Positions 35,770 to 44,432 of a stretch of DNA of 64,000 bases are shown piece by piece; positions within the stretch are counted from its first letter, which is position 1; each line of letters starts with the position of its first letter. Source of the DNA: Chryseobacterium aquifrigidense (GTDB lineage: Bacteria > Bacteroidota > Bacteroidia > Flavobacteriales > Weeksellaceae). The position numbers were made by a program, and so were the translations under genes. Where the stretch lies: assembly GCF_006716485.1 (NCBI RefSeq), contig NZ_VFPD01000005.1, forward strand, positions 1-64,000, in the 5' to 3' direction. The notes under the pieces are model-generated. The model was not told the origin of the DNA, searched no databases, and worked only from the letters and a program-made list of their open reading frames with translations.

Positions 35770-35806
35770 AAAAATAGCCTGGTAATTGTTATCAGGCTAT
35801 TTTATT
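35770..35806 (+). terminator. Terminator after the DUF1573 gene
   Basis: AAAATAGCCTG and CAGGCTATTTT stem with T-rich end. Confidence 0.85.
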
Positions 35807-35925
35807 TTTCTATAGTCTGATCTATTTTAAGAATAATATAAAGAATAATTATTTGTAGCATTATTTATCAACCTATTTTACAGGATTGCATTTCAATATT
35901 TATTACTTTTAAGAAAAAATATTTT

Positions 35926-36807
35926 ATGAGTCTATATACACAACCTATGCTGCGCGAAGGTGCACTAAAAGATAAAGTAGCAATTGTAACAGGAGGCGGA
36001 AGCGGTCTTGGAAAAGCGATGACTAAATACTTTCTTGAACTGGGCGCCAAAGTAGTGATCACTTCCAGAAATCTGGAAAAGCTTCAGACCACAGCTAAGG
36101 AACTGGAAGATGAAACAGGAGGAAAAGTACTTTGTGTGGCTTGTGATGTAAGAAACTGGGATGAGGTGGAAGCGATGAAAGAGGCAACACTGAAAGAATT
36201 CGGAAAGATTGATATTTTGTTGAATAATGCAGCCGGAAACTTCATTTCTCCAACGGAAAAACTGACACACTCCGCTTTTGACTCCATTCTCGATATTGTT
36301 TTAAAAGGAACAAAAAACTGTACCCTTTCGGTAGGAAAGCACTGGATAGATTCTAAAACTCCGGGAACAGTACTGAATATTGTAACCACCTATGCATGGA
36401 CAGGCTCTGCTTATGTAGTGCCATCTGCCTGTGCAAAAGCAGGAGTTCTGGCGATGACCAGATCACTGGCGGTAGAATGGGCAAAATACGGAATCCGTTT
36501 CAATGCGATTGCTCCGGGACCTTTCCCTACAAAAGGAGCATGGGACAGACTTCTTCCGGGAGATCTTCAGGAGAAATTCGATATGAAGAAAAAAGTTCCG
36601 TTGAGAAGAGTAGGAGAACATCAGGAGCTTGCCAACCTTGCGGCTTATCTGGTTTCCGATTACTCAGCATATATGAATGGGGAAGTGGTAACCATTGATG
36701 GTGGAGAATGGCTTCAGGGAGCTGGAGAGTTCAATATGCTTGAAGCAATTCCCGGTGAAATGTGGGATGCCTTAGAAGCAATGATTAAAGCTAAAAAGTC
36801 AAATTAA
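35926..36807 (+). CDS. SDR oxidoreductase, 2,4-dienoyl-CoA reductase type
   Basis: A 293-residue short-chain dehydrogenase. Rossmann glycine motif TGGGSGLGK (residues 22-30) and NNAAGNF (100-106). The usual YxxxK Tyr is Ser (PSACAK), but a Tyr in VTTYAWTG (residue 156) stands 15 residues before Lys171, the same spacing as Tyr199/Lys214 of mammalian mitochondrial 2,4-dienoyl-CoA reductase. The C-terminal FDGGEW-like segment (TIDGGEWLQGAGEF) also fits. It would use NADPH to reduce dienoyl-CoA esters in unsaturated fatty acid beta-oxidation. Transcribed alone. Confidence 0.88.
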   Translation: MSLYTQPMLREGALKDKVAIVTGGGSGLGKAMTKYFLELGAKVVITSRNLEKLQTTAKELEDETGGKVLCVACDVRNWDEVEAMKEATLKEFGKIDILLNNAAGNFISPTEKLTHSAFDSILDIVLKGTKNCTLSVGKHWIDSKTPGTVLNIVTTYAWTGSAYVVPSACAKAGVLAMTRSLAVEWAKYGIRFNAIAPGPFPTKGAWDRLLPGDLQEKFDMKKKVPLRRVGEHQELANLAAYLVSDYSAYMNGEVVTIDGGEWLQGAGEFNMLEAIPGEMWDALEAMIKAKKSN

Positions 36808-36822
36808 ATTAAACTTATAGAA

Positions 36823-36862
36823 AAAAACTCCCGGATGTGTAACAAATCCGGGAGTTTTTTTT
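36823..36862 (+). terminator. Terminator after the SDR gene
   Basis: AAACTCCCGGAT and ATCCGGGAGTTT stem followed by eight T. Confidence 0.9.
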
Positions 36863-36890
36863 ACCTATACACTAAATAATACTTTTTCAA

Positions 36891-38831
36891 ATGAATTTTA
36901 AACTTCCAATCCTTGTTTCGACGCTTGCAGTTGTCCTTTTTTCAGGATCTGCATATGCACAGCAAACTCCCAAATATGATTATGTAGAAGCATTTAAACC
37001 ATTCTTCTACCCTCAGACAGGTACGGCAACCCGCTCTGCAAGTGGGCAGCCGGGACATGCTTACTGGCAGAATTCTGCGGATTACCATTTGAATGTCAGC
37101 CTGAATGAAGCCAAAAAAGAGATTACAGGTACAGCAGAAATTACCTATACCAACAACAGTCCGGATAAATTAGGTTTTCTGTGGCTGCAGCTGGATCAGA
37201 ACCTTTTTGCGAAAGACTCCAGAGGGAATGGAGTAGTTCCGCTTTCAGGAAGCAGAAATGGAGCTCATGGCGAAGAGTTTAATGGCGGATATACTATTAA
37301 ATCAGTCAAACTTGATGGCAAAAAAGAAGTAAAATATACCATTACTGATACGAGAATGCAGATTGACCTTCCAAAGGAATTAAAAGCCAATGGAGGAGTT
37401 GCAAAAATAGAAATTGAATATTCATTTATTTCTCCGGATTACGGCTCAGACAGAATGGGAATTCAGGATACGAAAAACGGTAAGATATTTACCATGGCGC
37501 AATGGTACCCGAGAATGTGCGTGTATGATGATGTGATGGGCTGGAATACACTTCCTTACCTTGGAGCTTCGGAGTTTTATCTGGAATACGGGAATATTAC
37601 AGCCAATATTACAGTTCCGGCTAATCATTATGTCGTAGCATCCGGAGAACTTCAGAATGAGAAAGAAGTGTACAGTAAAGAGGAAATTAACAGATGGAAT
37701 GAGGCAAGAAACAGTGATAAAACCGTAATGATCCGTCCTGAGTCTGAAATCGGTAAAAATAAAACATCCGGTACAAAAACCTGGAAATTTAAAATTAATC
37801 AGACCAGAGATTTTGCATGGGCATCCTCTGCCGGATTTATTTTAGATGCTGCAAAAATCAATTTACCCAGCGGAAAGAAATCTCTGGCTATTTCAGCTTA
37901 TCCCGCAGAAAGTGCAGGCGATCAAGCCTGGGGAAGATCTACCGAATATACGAAAGCAGCTATAGAGCACTACTCGAAAAAATGGTATGAATACACGTAT
38001 CCTGCTGCCACCAATGTAGCAGGGAATGAAGGCGGAATGGAATATCCGGGAATTGTTTTCTGTCATATGGATTCTAAAGGAGAAGATCTTTGGGGTGTTA
38101 CAGACCATGAATTCGGGCACAACTGGTTTCCTATGATCGTTGGATCTAACGAGCGATTATTCGCCTGGATGGACGAAGGATTCAATACATTCATTAACGG
38201 ACTTTCCACCGAAGCTTTCAATAAAGGTGAATATTACCGTAAACCGAATCTGGCAAGATCAGGAACGTATTTATTAACAGACAGTCTGGAGCCTGTAATG
38301 GTAGGACCGGATAATATGAAAGAAAGAAGTATCGGTGCTTTAGCTTATTTTAAACCGGGAACAGGATTAGAGGTCTTAAGAGAAACAATTCTGGGACCTG
38401 AGAAATTTGACAAAGCTTTCAAAACCTATATAGATCGCTGGGCTTTTAAACATCCTACACCATGGGATTTCTTCCACACCATGGAAAATGTTTCCGGAGA
38501 GGAACTGAACTGGTTCTGGAGAGGATGGTTCTTTAACAAATGGAAAATTGATCAGGCTGTTAAAAATGTAAAATATATCAATGGTGACTTTAAAAACGGA
38601 GTTCAGATTACGGTTGAAAATATTGGACAAATGCCAATGCCTACAACGGTACAGATCAAATTCAAAGACGGAACGGCGCAGACAGTAAAAGTTCCTGTTG
38701 AGGTCTGGAAAAGAAATACGGAATGGACATTCAAGGTAGATTCTAACAAGGAAATTGATGAGGTGAAGTTGGATCCAAATTCAGTAGTTCCTGATATCAA
38801 CCTGGAAAACAATAGCAAAAAACCTTCATAG
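36891..38831 (+). CDS. M1 family metallopeptidase (first copy)
   Basis: A 646-residue protein with signal peptide ending SAYAQ. M1 fold: N-terminal beta domain (about 45-250), catalytic domain with TDHEFGHNWFPM (zinc ligands His406 and His410, general base Glu407) and third ligand Glu429 in WMDEGFNT, 18 residues on. GGMEYPG near residue 380 is the exopeptidase GxMEN-like motif in altered form. Family members are aminopeptidases; this one would act in the periplasm or on the surface. A paralog is at 49340-51205. Confidence 0.92.
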   Translation: MNFKLPILVSTLAVVLFSGSAYAQQTPKYDYVEAFKPFFYPQTGTATRSASGQPGHAYWQNSADYHLNVSLNEAKKEITGTAEITYTNNSPDKLGFLWLQLDQNLFAKDSRGNGVVPLSGSRNGAHGEEFNGGYTIKSVKLDGKKEVKYTITDTRMQIDLPKELKANGGVAKIEIEYSFISPDYGSDRMGIQDTKNGKIFTMAQWYPRMCVYDDVMGWNTLPYLGASEFYLEYGNITANITVPANHYVVASGELQNEKEVYSKEEINRWNEARNSDKTVMIRPESEIGKNKTSGTKTWKFKINQTRDFAWASSAGFILDAAKINLPSGKKSLAISAYPAESAGDQAWGRSTEYTKAAIEHYSKKWYEYTYPAATNVAGNEGGMEYPGIVFCHMDSKGEDLWGVTDHEFGHNWFPMIVGSNERLFAWMDEGFNTFINGLSTEAFNKGEYYRKPNLARSGTYLLTDSLEPVMVGPDNMKERSIGALAYFKPGTGLEVLRETILGPEKFDKAFKTYIDRWAFKHPTPWDFFHTMENVSGEELNWFWRGWFFNKWKIDQAVKNVKYINGDFKNGVQITVENIGQMPMPTTVQIKFKDGTAQTVKVPVEVWKRNTEWTFKVDSNKEIDEVKLDPNSVVPDINLENNSKKPS

Positions 38832-38863
38832 AGATATTGGATATATATCTATAATTTAGATGT

Positions 38864-39028
38864 AACGCAAAGATCTGATATGCGATGTTTAATTTTTAAG
38901 GGGGCAAAGATGATATCAATGGAATTGATTCTTTCTAAGCGTGAGCATATTCATGCAGCTTCATCAGCAACTTGTTGCTTTCTTAGCTTACTTAAGAATA
39001 ATAAGAAATCATTATCATCTCTGCGTCT
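38864..39028. repeat. Dispersed non-coding repeat with inverted ends
   Basis: It begins AACGCAAAGATC and ends TCATCTCTGCGTCT, whose reverse complement matches the left end at about 9 of 11 bases. The internal part has AAGCGTGAGCATATTCATGC and TAGCTTACTTAAGAA segments that I associate with a common Chryseobacterium spacer element (memory, unverified). Confidence 0.5.
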
Positions 39029-39058
39029 ATAAAATAGATCTCTGCAATATGCATTATA

Positions 39059-39093
39059 AAAGCCTGAACTTACCACTGTAAGTTCAGGCTTTT
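39059..39093 (+). terminator. Strong hairpin terminator upstream of the DUF2589 cassette
   Basis: GCCTGAACTTAC and GTAAGTTCAGGC around CACT, followed by TTTTTATTTTT. It insulates the next operon from the M1 peptidase transcript. Confidence 0.9.
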
Positions 39094-39161
39094 TATTTTT
39101 TAGGGTGTTTTTCCTGAACAAGTAGAGGTGTTCTCCTGAAATGTTTTGATGGTCAGTGATC

Positions 39162-39169
39162 TAATTTTG
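39162..39169 (+). promoter_or_regulatory. -7 element of the DUF2589/subtilase cassette
   Basis: TAATTTTG is a perfect TAnnTTTG match ending 29 bases before the first ATG. The nearest TTTG is only 13 bases upstream, too close for a normal -33. Confidence 0.55.
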
Positions 39170-39198
39170 TCCCACAATATTAATCAAAAACAAAAAAC

Positions 39199-40086
39199 AT
39201 GGAAACATTAAAATCGGTGCTGGAAGCAAGCCACGCCAAAAAAACAAAAAATGAGTTAATTGATCTTTTATCAGGAGTAGAAAAAGTGCTGACCCCGGCA
39301 GTCTACGAAAAAGTATCAGGAATTGAAACTTCAGAACTGAGTTCATTAACGAATAAAGAATTATTAGCAATTGTAGACGAATTCAAAAAGAACTATGATG
39401 AAAAGTGGGAAAAATCTTTCTCAGGTGCCTCTTCAGAGATCATGAAACTGATTGCCGGTAGAATGGCTGCTGATGACGAGATTTTCAGAACTTCTGATGC
39501 TGCCAGTGCAGATTTTGCAGCAGAATTGGGAAGTATCGACTTTGCCACCATTATTGGCGGGCCTTTGGATGCTTGTGTAAAAGCACAGTCTAATGCCTCA
39601 ATTGCCACGGTTAATTTCATCAATGAAGTCGGATTTGAACTTACAGATCCTGCCAATGCAACCAGTGCTAAAAAACTGAGAATGGCAGAATTCAAATACA
39701 AAAAAAATATTCCGAATCCGGATTTTAAGGAAGATGAGCCGGTAAGTGCTACCAATCCTAAAACGATTCCGAATGATGTAGAAATTTCCGTGCCTTTTAT
39801 TGCGCTGTTGAATGTTCCAAGTTTCAGAATTGAAACCTGTGAAGTAGACTTTAATGTGAAGCTTAATTCTACATACACAAAAGACGTAAGTGATGAATTT
39901 GGGATCAACGCCGGAGTTTCCGGAGGATGGGGACCTGTAAAATTCAAAGTGGATGTATCGTATAAAAGAACTTCCAGTACAGGAATCAAAGTGGAAAAAG
40001 AATATTCTCTTGGGGTAAAAGTGCGTGCAACCAATGACGAAATGCCTGCAGGGCTTGAAAAAGTGCTTGGACTTCTTTCACAATAA
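39199..40086 (+). CDS. DUF2589 domain protein (cassette gene 1)
   Basis: A 295-residue protein without a signal peptide or TM. The DUF2589 signature begins at about 115 (FATIIGGPLDACVKAQSNAS, then VNFINEVGFEL), continues through a central region with VEISVPFIALLNVPSFRIE, and ends in a beta-rich part with VDFNVKLNST and GWGPVKFKVDVSYKRTSSTG. The N-terminal ~100 residues are helical and charged. The family is found scattered in bacteria, has no known function and its beta part resembles filament or lipid-binding sandwiches only loosely. First gene of a five-gene operon. Confidence 0.8.
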   Translation: METLKSVLEASHAKKTKNELIDLLSGVEKVLTPAVYEKVSGIETSELSSLTNKELLAIVDEFKKNYDEKWEKSFSGASSEIMKLIAGRMAADDEIFRTSDAASADFAAELGSIDFATIIGGPLDACVKAQSNASIATVNFINEVGFELTDPANATSAKKLRMAEFKYKKNIPNPDFKEDEPVSATNPKTIPNDVEISVPFIALLNVPSFRIETCEVDFNVKLNSTYTKDVSDEFGINAGVSGGWGPVKFKVDVSYKRTSSTGIKVEKEYSLGVKVRATNDEMPAGLEKVLGLLSQ

Positions 40087-40100
40087 CAGATTTACGAAAG

Positions 40101-40796
40101 ATGATAAAACTATCAGATTACCTGGATTATCTCAACAACGAGATAATTCAGGCTCGTAAAAAAGCAGACGAAAATGCCGTTCTTATTGCCAAAGAATACG
40201 CCCGTCATGAGTATCTGAAATATTTCAAGGTTCCGCGCTATGCTTTGCCTAGTGTAAAGATGGATATTCCGATCAAAATCACGGATATCGATTCAGATTC
40301 CAAATATAATTTTAAACTGAATCAGGATCAGTTCGTTACAGAAATAAACGAGAGAATCCGTCTGGCAAACAAAGAGAAAAACCTGAATATTTCTGAAATC
40401 AGCAAGAGACAGCTGCAGACTGAAGAATTCAAAACGCTGTTCAGTACGCTGGAAAAAAATGATCAGAAATTCGGTAAGCTTCCTGCAGTTGAAGTCCTTA
40501 AGCTGGATCTCAGGAAAAAAGTCCAGCTTCTCAATTCCGGAATTTTCCGGCCTCAGGAGGGAGCAACAGAAGAGACCGATGAACTGAAAGATATCTTTTC
40601 AAAGGTTTTACTGAATAAATATACGCTGGTAAACGCCAAGCTGAACAGCATTTATATAGATCCCAATACCAGTGCAGCAGAAGATAAAGATAAATTATTC
40701 ATCAACCTTCATGTGGAAATGGAGGAAGAAGGAATCAGGATTGTGTCTTACAAAGATAAAGACGGTAATGAAATAGAACAGATAACTTTTGAGTAA
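40101..40796 (+). CDS. Uncharacterised protein (cassette gene 2)
   Basis: A 231-residue cytoplasmic protein, unknown family. It starts with a helix (MIKLSDYLDYLNNEIIQARKK shortened: SDYLDYLNNEIIQARKKADE), then PSVKMDIPIKITDID, a beta-strand pattern like that of DUF2589 partners, a long charged helical middle, and ends in strands (FINLHVEMEEEGIRIV). It starts 14 bases after the DUF2589 gene and its stop overlaps the next start (TAATG), so it is tightly coupled to the cassette. Confidence 0.7.
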   Translation: MIKLSDYLDYLNNEIIQARKKADENAVLIAKEYARHEYLKYFKVPRYALPSVKMDIPIKITDIDSDSKYNFKLNQDQFVTEINERIRLANKEKNLNISEISKRQLQTEEFKTLFSTLEKNDQKFGKLPAVEVLKLDLRKKVQLLNSGIFRPQEGATEETDELKDIFSKVLLNKYTLVNAKLNSIYIDPNTSAAEDKDKLFINLHVEMEEEGIRIVSYKDKDGNEIEQITFE

Positions 40797-41374
40797 TGCA
40801 GGAACTTATTCACTTTACGGTAAAGAAAATCAAAGAACTGCTGGAACAGTTCAATGAAGTTCAGACTTTATATCTGTCAAAAGCATTTGATTTTGATGCC
40901 CGGTTTGATGCATTTCTCAATGAGGTTCTGGAATATTTTCGCACCAAAGGAAACACCAGCCATGAATCTGAAGTACTGAAGGTAATGAATATGATTTCCA
41001 CCGTTAAAAGAGGCTTTAACCCTATAAAAATGGAGAAAATAACGACTGGAAGAAGGGAAATGCTCGGAGGATTCTCGTTCAATGGGATGGAAAGTATTTA
41101 TGATATTCTGATGGAAATATATGCCAAAGAAAACAAAAAACTTGATGAGGCGGAAGAGCTTATTTCAGGAATCATTGTCTCGTTATACCAAAATGGTATT
41201 CTGGATGATGAAAAACTGAAAGACATGAATTCTGTTCCCAAAATCGAACGCTTCTGGACTTCACTGGCTGAGCAGAATACAGCCATATCCGGAATTAATA
41301 AAAAACTCAGACTAACCATTATTCCGGAGGATATTTTTCTTATTCTCGAAAAGGTATTTCTGAAATTAATTTAA
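40796..41374 (+). CDS. Uncharacterised helical protein (cassette gene 3)
   Basis: A 192-residue protein, nearly all helix by its heptad-like pattern, with no signal peptide or TM. Its start codon overlaps the previous stop by one base, and the subtilase gene begins 10 bases after it. No family is recognised. The middle contains a glycine-containing turn, GRREMLGGFSFNGMES. It could be a partner or substrate of the protease; nothing in the sequence decides this. Confidence 0.7.
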   Translation: MQELIHFTVKKIKELLEQFNEVQTLYLSKAFDFDARFDAFLNEVLEYFRTKGNTSHESEVLKVMNMISTVKRGFNPIKMEKITTGRREMLGGFSFNGMESIYDILMEIYAKENKKLDEAEELISGIIVSLYQNGILDDEKLKDMNSVPKIERFWTSLAEQNTAISGINKKLRLTIIPEDIFLILEKVFLKLI

Positions 41375-41384
41375 AAAGATTATT

Positions 41385-42647
41385 ATGGAAACCGGAAGAT
41401 ATATTGTTCTGCTGCAGAACCAGCAGAAAAACGCAATTAAAAAAATAGAGAAAGAACTGGAAGTGAATATTACTTCTTCAGAATTTCTCTCGGAAGAAAA
41501 CCGTTCTTACGAAATCATTGATAAGGACAATGGAGTCCTTTACAAAAATCTTGGGGTTCTAGTGGTGGAAAATATGGATGAAGAACAGTTGAAAAGTGCT
41601 GTGAGAGATGAATCGAATTCTATTGTATACTACGAAAAAGAAAGAGAATTTTTTCCTGCAGATGAATTACAGCTTATTAATGAGCTTAAAAAACAGTCTG
41701 CCGGACTTGCAGAAAAAATCTCAGAACTTGAAAAATATATCATCACAAAACCTTTACCTCAAAAATCATTCGTTGAAATGGAATGGGGATTAAAAGCAAT
41801 CGGATTGGAAAATACCAGCTACACAGGAAAAGGGATTGATGTCTGCATCCTTGATACCGGACTTGAAACTTCCCATCCGGATTTTTCCGCCGAGGTAATG
41901 GAAGGAAAATCTTTTATAGACGGTGAAGATTGGAACAGAGACCCAAATGGACATGGCACACATTGCGCTGGAGTGGCTACAGGAAATACAAGAAGTGATA
42001 ACGGAAAACGTTACGGAATTGCTAAGGACTGCAACCTGAAAATAGCAAAAGTGCTCGCAGATAACGGCAGAGGTACCACCAGCAGTGTCATTGATGCGAT
42101 AGACTGGGCGATTTCGAAGAAATTCAGAATCCTGTCTCTTTCATTAGCTTCTCCGGTGAAACTTGATGATCAGCCGTCAGTTCTTTTTGAAACCATTGGA
42201 GAAAGAGCGCTGGAAAATAACTGTCTTATTATTGCAGCCGCAGGAAATGACAGCAACAGGCCACAGATTCCACAGCCTGTTTCAATGCCGGCCAATTCAA
42301 AATCGATTATGGCTGTTGGAGCCATTGATGCTCAAATGAAGATCGCCAGATTTTCAAACGCGGGTCTCAATCCATCCACAGGAGGAAGTATCAATGTCTG
42401 TGCTCCCGGAGTAGATATTATCAGTTCCTATCCTAAAAATGCGAAGAACAAAAATAATTTATATTACAGTTTGAGCGGTACAAGTATGGCTGCACCACAT
42501 GTTTCCGGGCTTGCGGCGTTGTATATGGAACAGTTTCCCGATAAATCAGCAAAAGAGATATGGGAACTGATTGAGAACAAGGCAAGGCCTGTTGAGGGCA
42601 TAAAATACAGAGATATTGGAAATGGTTTAATACAGATATACTTATGA
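41385..42647 (+). CDS. S8 subtilisin-like protease with N-terminal I9-like prodomain, cytoplasmic (cassette gene 4)
   Basis: A 420-residue protease without a signal peptide. Residues 1-95 look like an I9 propeptide (YIVLLQNQQKNAIKKIEKEL ... GVLVVENMDEEQLKSAV ... SIVYYEKEREF). The catalytic triad is complete: Asp157 in LDTGLETSHPDF, His190 in NGHGTHCAGV, Ser367 in SGTSMAAPHVSGL, with the oxyanion Asn in AAAGNDSN. Lack of a signal peptide distinguishes it from typical exported subtilases. Its 3' end overlaps a small ORF by 4 bases (ATGA). Confidence 0.93.
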   Translation: METGRYIVLLQNQQKNAIKKIEKELEVNITSSEFLSEENRSYEIIDKDNGVLYKNLGVLVVENMDEEQLKSAVRDESNSIVYYEKEREFFPADELQLINELKKQSAGLAEKISELEKYIITKPLPQKSFVEMEWGLKAIGLENTSYTGKGIDVCILDTGLETSHPDFSAEVMEGKSFIDGEDWNRDPNGHGTHCAGVATGNTRSDNGKRYGIAKDCNLKIAKVLADNGRGTTSSVIDAIDWAISKKFRILSLSLASPVKLDDQPSVLFETIGERALENNCLIIAAAGNDSNRPQIPQPVSMPANSKSIMAVGAIDAQMKIARFSNAGLNPSTGGSINVCAPGVDIISSYPKNAKNKNNLYYSLSGTSMAAPHVSGLAALYMEQFPDKSAKEIWELIENKARPVEGIKYRDIGNGLIQIYL

Positions 42648-42847
42648 TCACTTACCTCGCAGTTTTAAAGAAGGATATAAATTTAAAAAAGCTTGAAGTT
42701 CTTCTCAAAGGTAAAGGTATAAAACTGGCTGCTCACTATAAAACAATAGGAATCGTAAAGCTTGAAAGTCAGCTGCCGGTTTCAGAGTCTGAATTTCAGG
42801 AGTATTTTATATCTATAGAAAAAGAAAAAGATAATTTAACAATATAA
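42644..42847 (+). CDS. Small stand-alone I9-like protein (cassette gene 5)
   Basis: A 67-residue protein overlapping the protease gene by 4 bases. The pattern strand (ITYLAVLKK)-helix (NLKKLEVLLKG)-strand (HYKTIGIVKLE)-helix (SESEFQEYFI)-strand (SIEKEKDN) is that of an I9 inhibitor/propeptide, and matches the order in the N terminus of the neighbouring protease. Function as an inhibitor or chaperone of that protease is inferred from fold and position only. Confidence 0.7.
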   Translation: MITYLAVLKKDINLKKLEVLLKGKGIKLAAHYKTIGIVKLESQLPVSESEFQEYFISIEKEKDNLTI

Positions 42848-42913
42848 TCACATCAATAAAGCTTTTCTGTCGCAGAGAAGTTTTATTTTTGTATCTTAAT
42901 GATAAAATAACAT

Positions 42914-43741
42914 ATGAATTTCAGATTTTCAATGGTGTTTCTGATGTTTTTTGCATTAGGATTCTCACAAGACCTTACCGTAATGAGTTTTAATATCAGA
43001 CTGAATGTAGAGTCGGATAAAGACAATGCCTGGCCAAAAAGGAAACAGGACGTTGCCGATCTATTAACCTATTATCACCCGGATTATTTCGGAGTACAGG
43101 AAGCGCTTCCGGAGCAGATGAAAGATATTAAAACAGGATTAAAAAACTATGACTATATAGGAGTAGGAAGAGATGACGGCAAAGAAAAAGGAGAGTTTTC
43201 TGCCATCTTTTATGATACCAACAAACTGGAAATTGTAAAATCCGGGACGTTCTGGTTATCCGAAACTCCGGAAAAACCCTCAAAAGGCTGGGATGCTGCC
43301 CTCAACAGAATCTGTACTTACGCCATATTTAAAGACAAAAAATCGAAAAAGGAATTCCTGGCAATGAATCTTCATTTTGATCATATTGGAAATATAGCAA
43401 GAGTGAAATCTTCGGAACTGATCCTGAAAAAGATCAAAGAGCTGAATCCAAAGAACCTTCCGGTAACATTGAGCGGAGATTTTAACCTGACAGATGATTC
43501 AGAACCGATTAAAATCCTTTCTCAGAATATGAAAGATACTTTTTATCACTCAGAAACAAAACATTATGGCCCGATAGGAACATTTACGGCTTTTGATATC
43601 AATACAGTCCCGAAAGACAGAATCGATTATATTTTTACCCAAGGTTTTAAAATAAAATCTCACAGACATATCAATGACAGAAGAGAAAATCTGTTGTATC
43701 CTTCAGACCATTTCCCTGTGATTGTGAATCTTTCCCTATAA
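42914..43741 (+). CDS. Secreted endonuclease/exonuclease/phosphatase family protein
   Basis: A 275-residue protein with a short signal peptide (MNFRFSMVFLMFFALGFSQ). EEP-fold catalytic motifs are complete: LTVMSFNIRLN, FGVQEALPEQ (Glu), MNLHFDHIG, LSGDFNLTDD (Asp/Asn), RIDYIFTQGF and PSDHFPV (Asp-His). Members cut DNA, phosphoinositides or other phosphodiesters; the substrate is open. Signal peptide and position set it apart from the preceding cytoplasmic cassette. It converges with the second response regulator with only a 4-bp gap. Confidence 0.9.
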   Translation: MNFRFSMVFLMFFALGFSQDLTVMSFNIRLNVESDKDNAWPKRKQDVADLLTYYHPDYFGVQEALPEQMKDIKTGLKNYDYIGVGRDDGKEKGEFSAIFYDTNKLEIVKSGTFWLSETPEKPSKGWDAALNRICTYAIFKDKKSKKEFLAMNLHFDHIGNIARVKSSELILKKIKELNPKNLPVTLSGDFNLTDDSEPIKILSQNMKDTFYHSETKHYGPIGTFTAFDINTVPKDRIDYIFTQGFKIKSHRHINDRRENLLYPSDHFPVIVNLSL

Positions 43742-43745
43742 AAAA

Positions 43746-44432
43746 TCAGTTGGTTGGAAAATCAACTTCAAATCCAATTCCTCTCAGGGATTGGATTTTT
43801 ATTTGGGGATCACTGATGAAATATTTGCGAAGTCTGCTGATAAACACATCAAGGCTTCTTCCCGTAAAATAATCATTGGTTTCCCAGAGGTTATCCAGGA
43901 TATTATCTCTGGTGATGATCGTCCGGTTATGCTTCAGGAGATATAATAAAAGTTCCTGTTCCCGTATGGTCAGCCGATTATTTCCATTAGGATGTGACAA
44001 CAGAAGTTTGGTGGTATCCAGTGAGAATTCTCCGATTTTTATCTGACTTTCCGTAACCGCAGGAAGTGTTCTTTTCAGAATATTTTTAATTCGTAAAACA
44101 AGTTCTTCAGGGTCGCAAGGCTTTGAAATATAATCGTCGGCACCTATTTTCAAGCCCATCAGACGGTCAATTTTTTGATTTTTAGCCGTTAAAAATAACA
44201 ATGGAAAATGACTTTTTTCCTTTACAATCATTTTGGCCAGAGAAAAGCCGTCAAGATTGGGCATCATCACATCCAGAATTCCTATCTGAAATGGGAAATC
44301 AGCATGAAGCAATGGTATAATATCTTCAGGGTTCTGAAACCAGCTGACTTCAAAATCCTCCAATTCAAGATATTGTTTAAGAATCATTCCGAAATCCGGA
44401 TCATCTTCTGCCAGAAGAATTTTAATTTTCAT
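43746..44432 (-). CDS. OmpR-family response regulator (second two-component system)
   Basis: The protein is 228 residues from ATG 44432; an in-frame start at 44465 would put 11 extra residues before the receiver strand MKIKILLAEDD. Phosphoacceptor Asp54 lies in ILDVMMPN, and the winged helix carries LTIREQELLLYLL and GRSLDVFISRLRKYF. The first 11 bases overlap the end of its kinase gene, so they are co-translated. It is close to the first regulator in sequence motifs. The probable sites are TTAACC repeats at 45794 and 46763. Confidence 0.93.
   Translation of the reverse strand: MKIKILLAEDDPDFGMILKQYLELEDFEVSWFQNPEDIIPLLHADFPFQIGILDVMMPNLDGFSLAKMIVKEKSHFPLLFLTAKNQKIDRLMGLKIGADDYISKPCDPEELVLRIKNILKRTLPAVTESQIKIGEFSLDTTKLLLSHPNGNNRLTIREQELLLYLLKHNRTIITRDNILDNLWETNDYFTGRSLDVFISRLRKYFISDPQIKIQSLRGIGFEVDFPTN

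Larger units (their letters stand above)
38832..39198. other. Intergenic region: dispersed repeat, terminator and promoter
   Basis: The 367-bp spacer holds a degenerate repeat (38864-39028), a strong hairpin terminator (39059-39093) and the promoter of the DUF2589 cassette (39162-39169). I see no gene in it. Confidence 0.75.

Noticed and set aside
39393..40034. 213-codon open frame on the minus strand opposite the DUF2589 gene
   Set aside because: It is the mirror of a gene with recognisable domain and operon coupling; the translation is Ser/Leu-rich with no motif.
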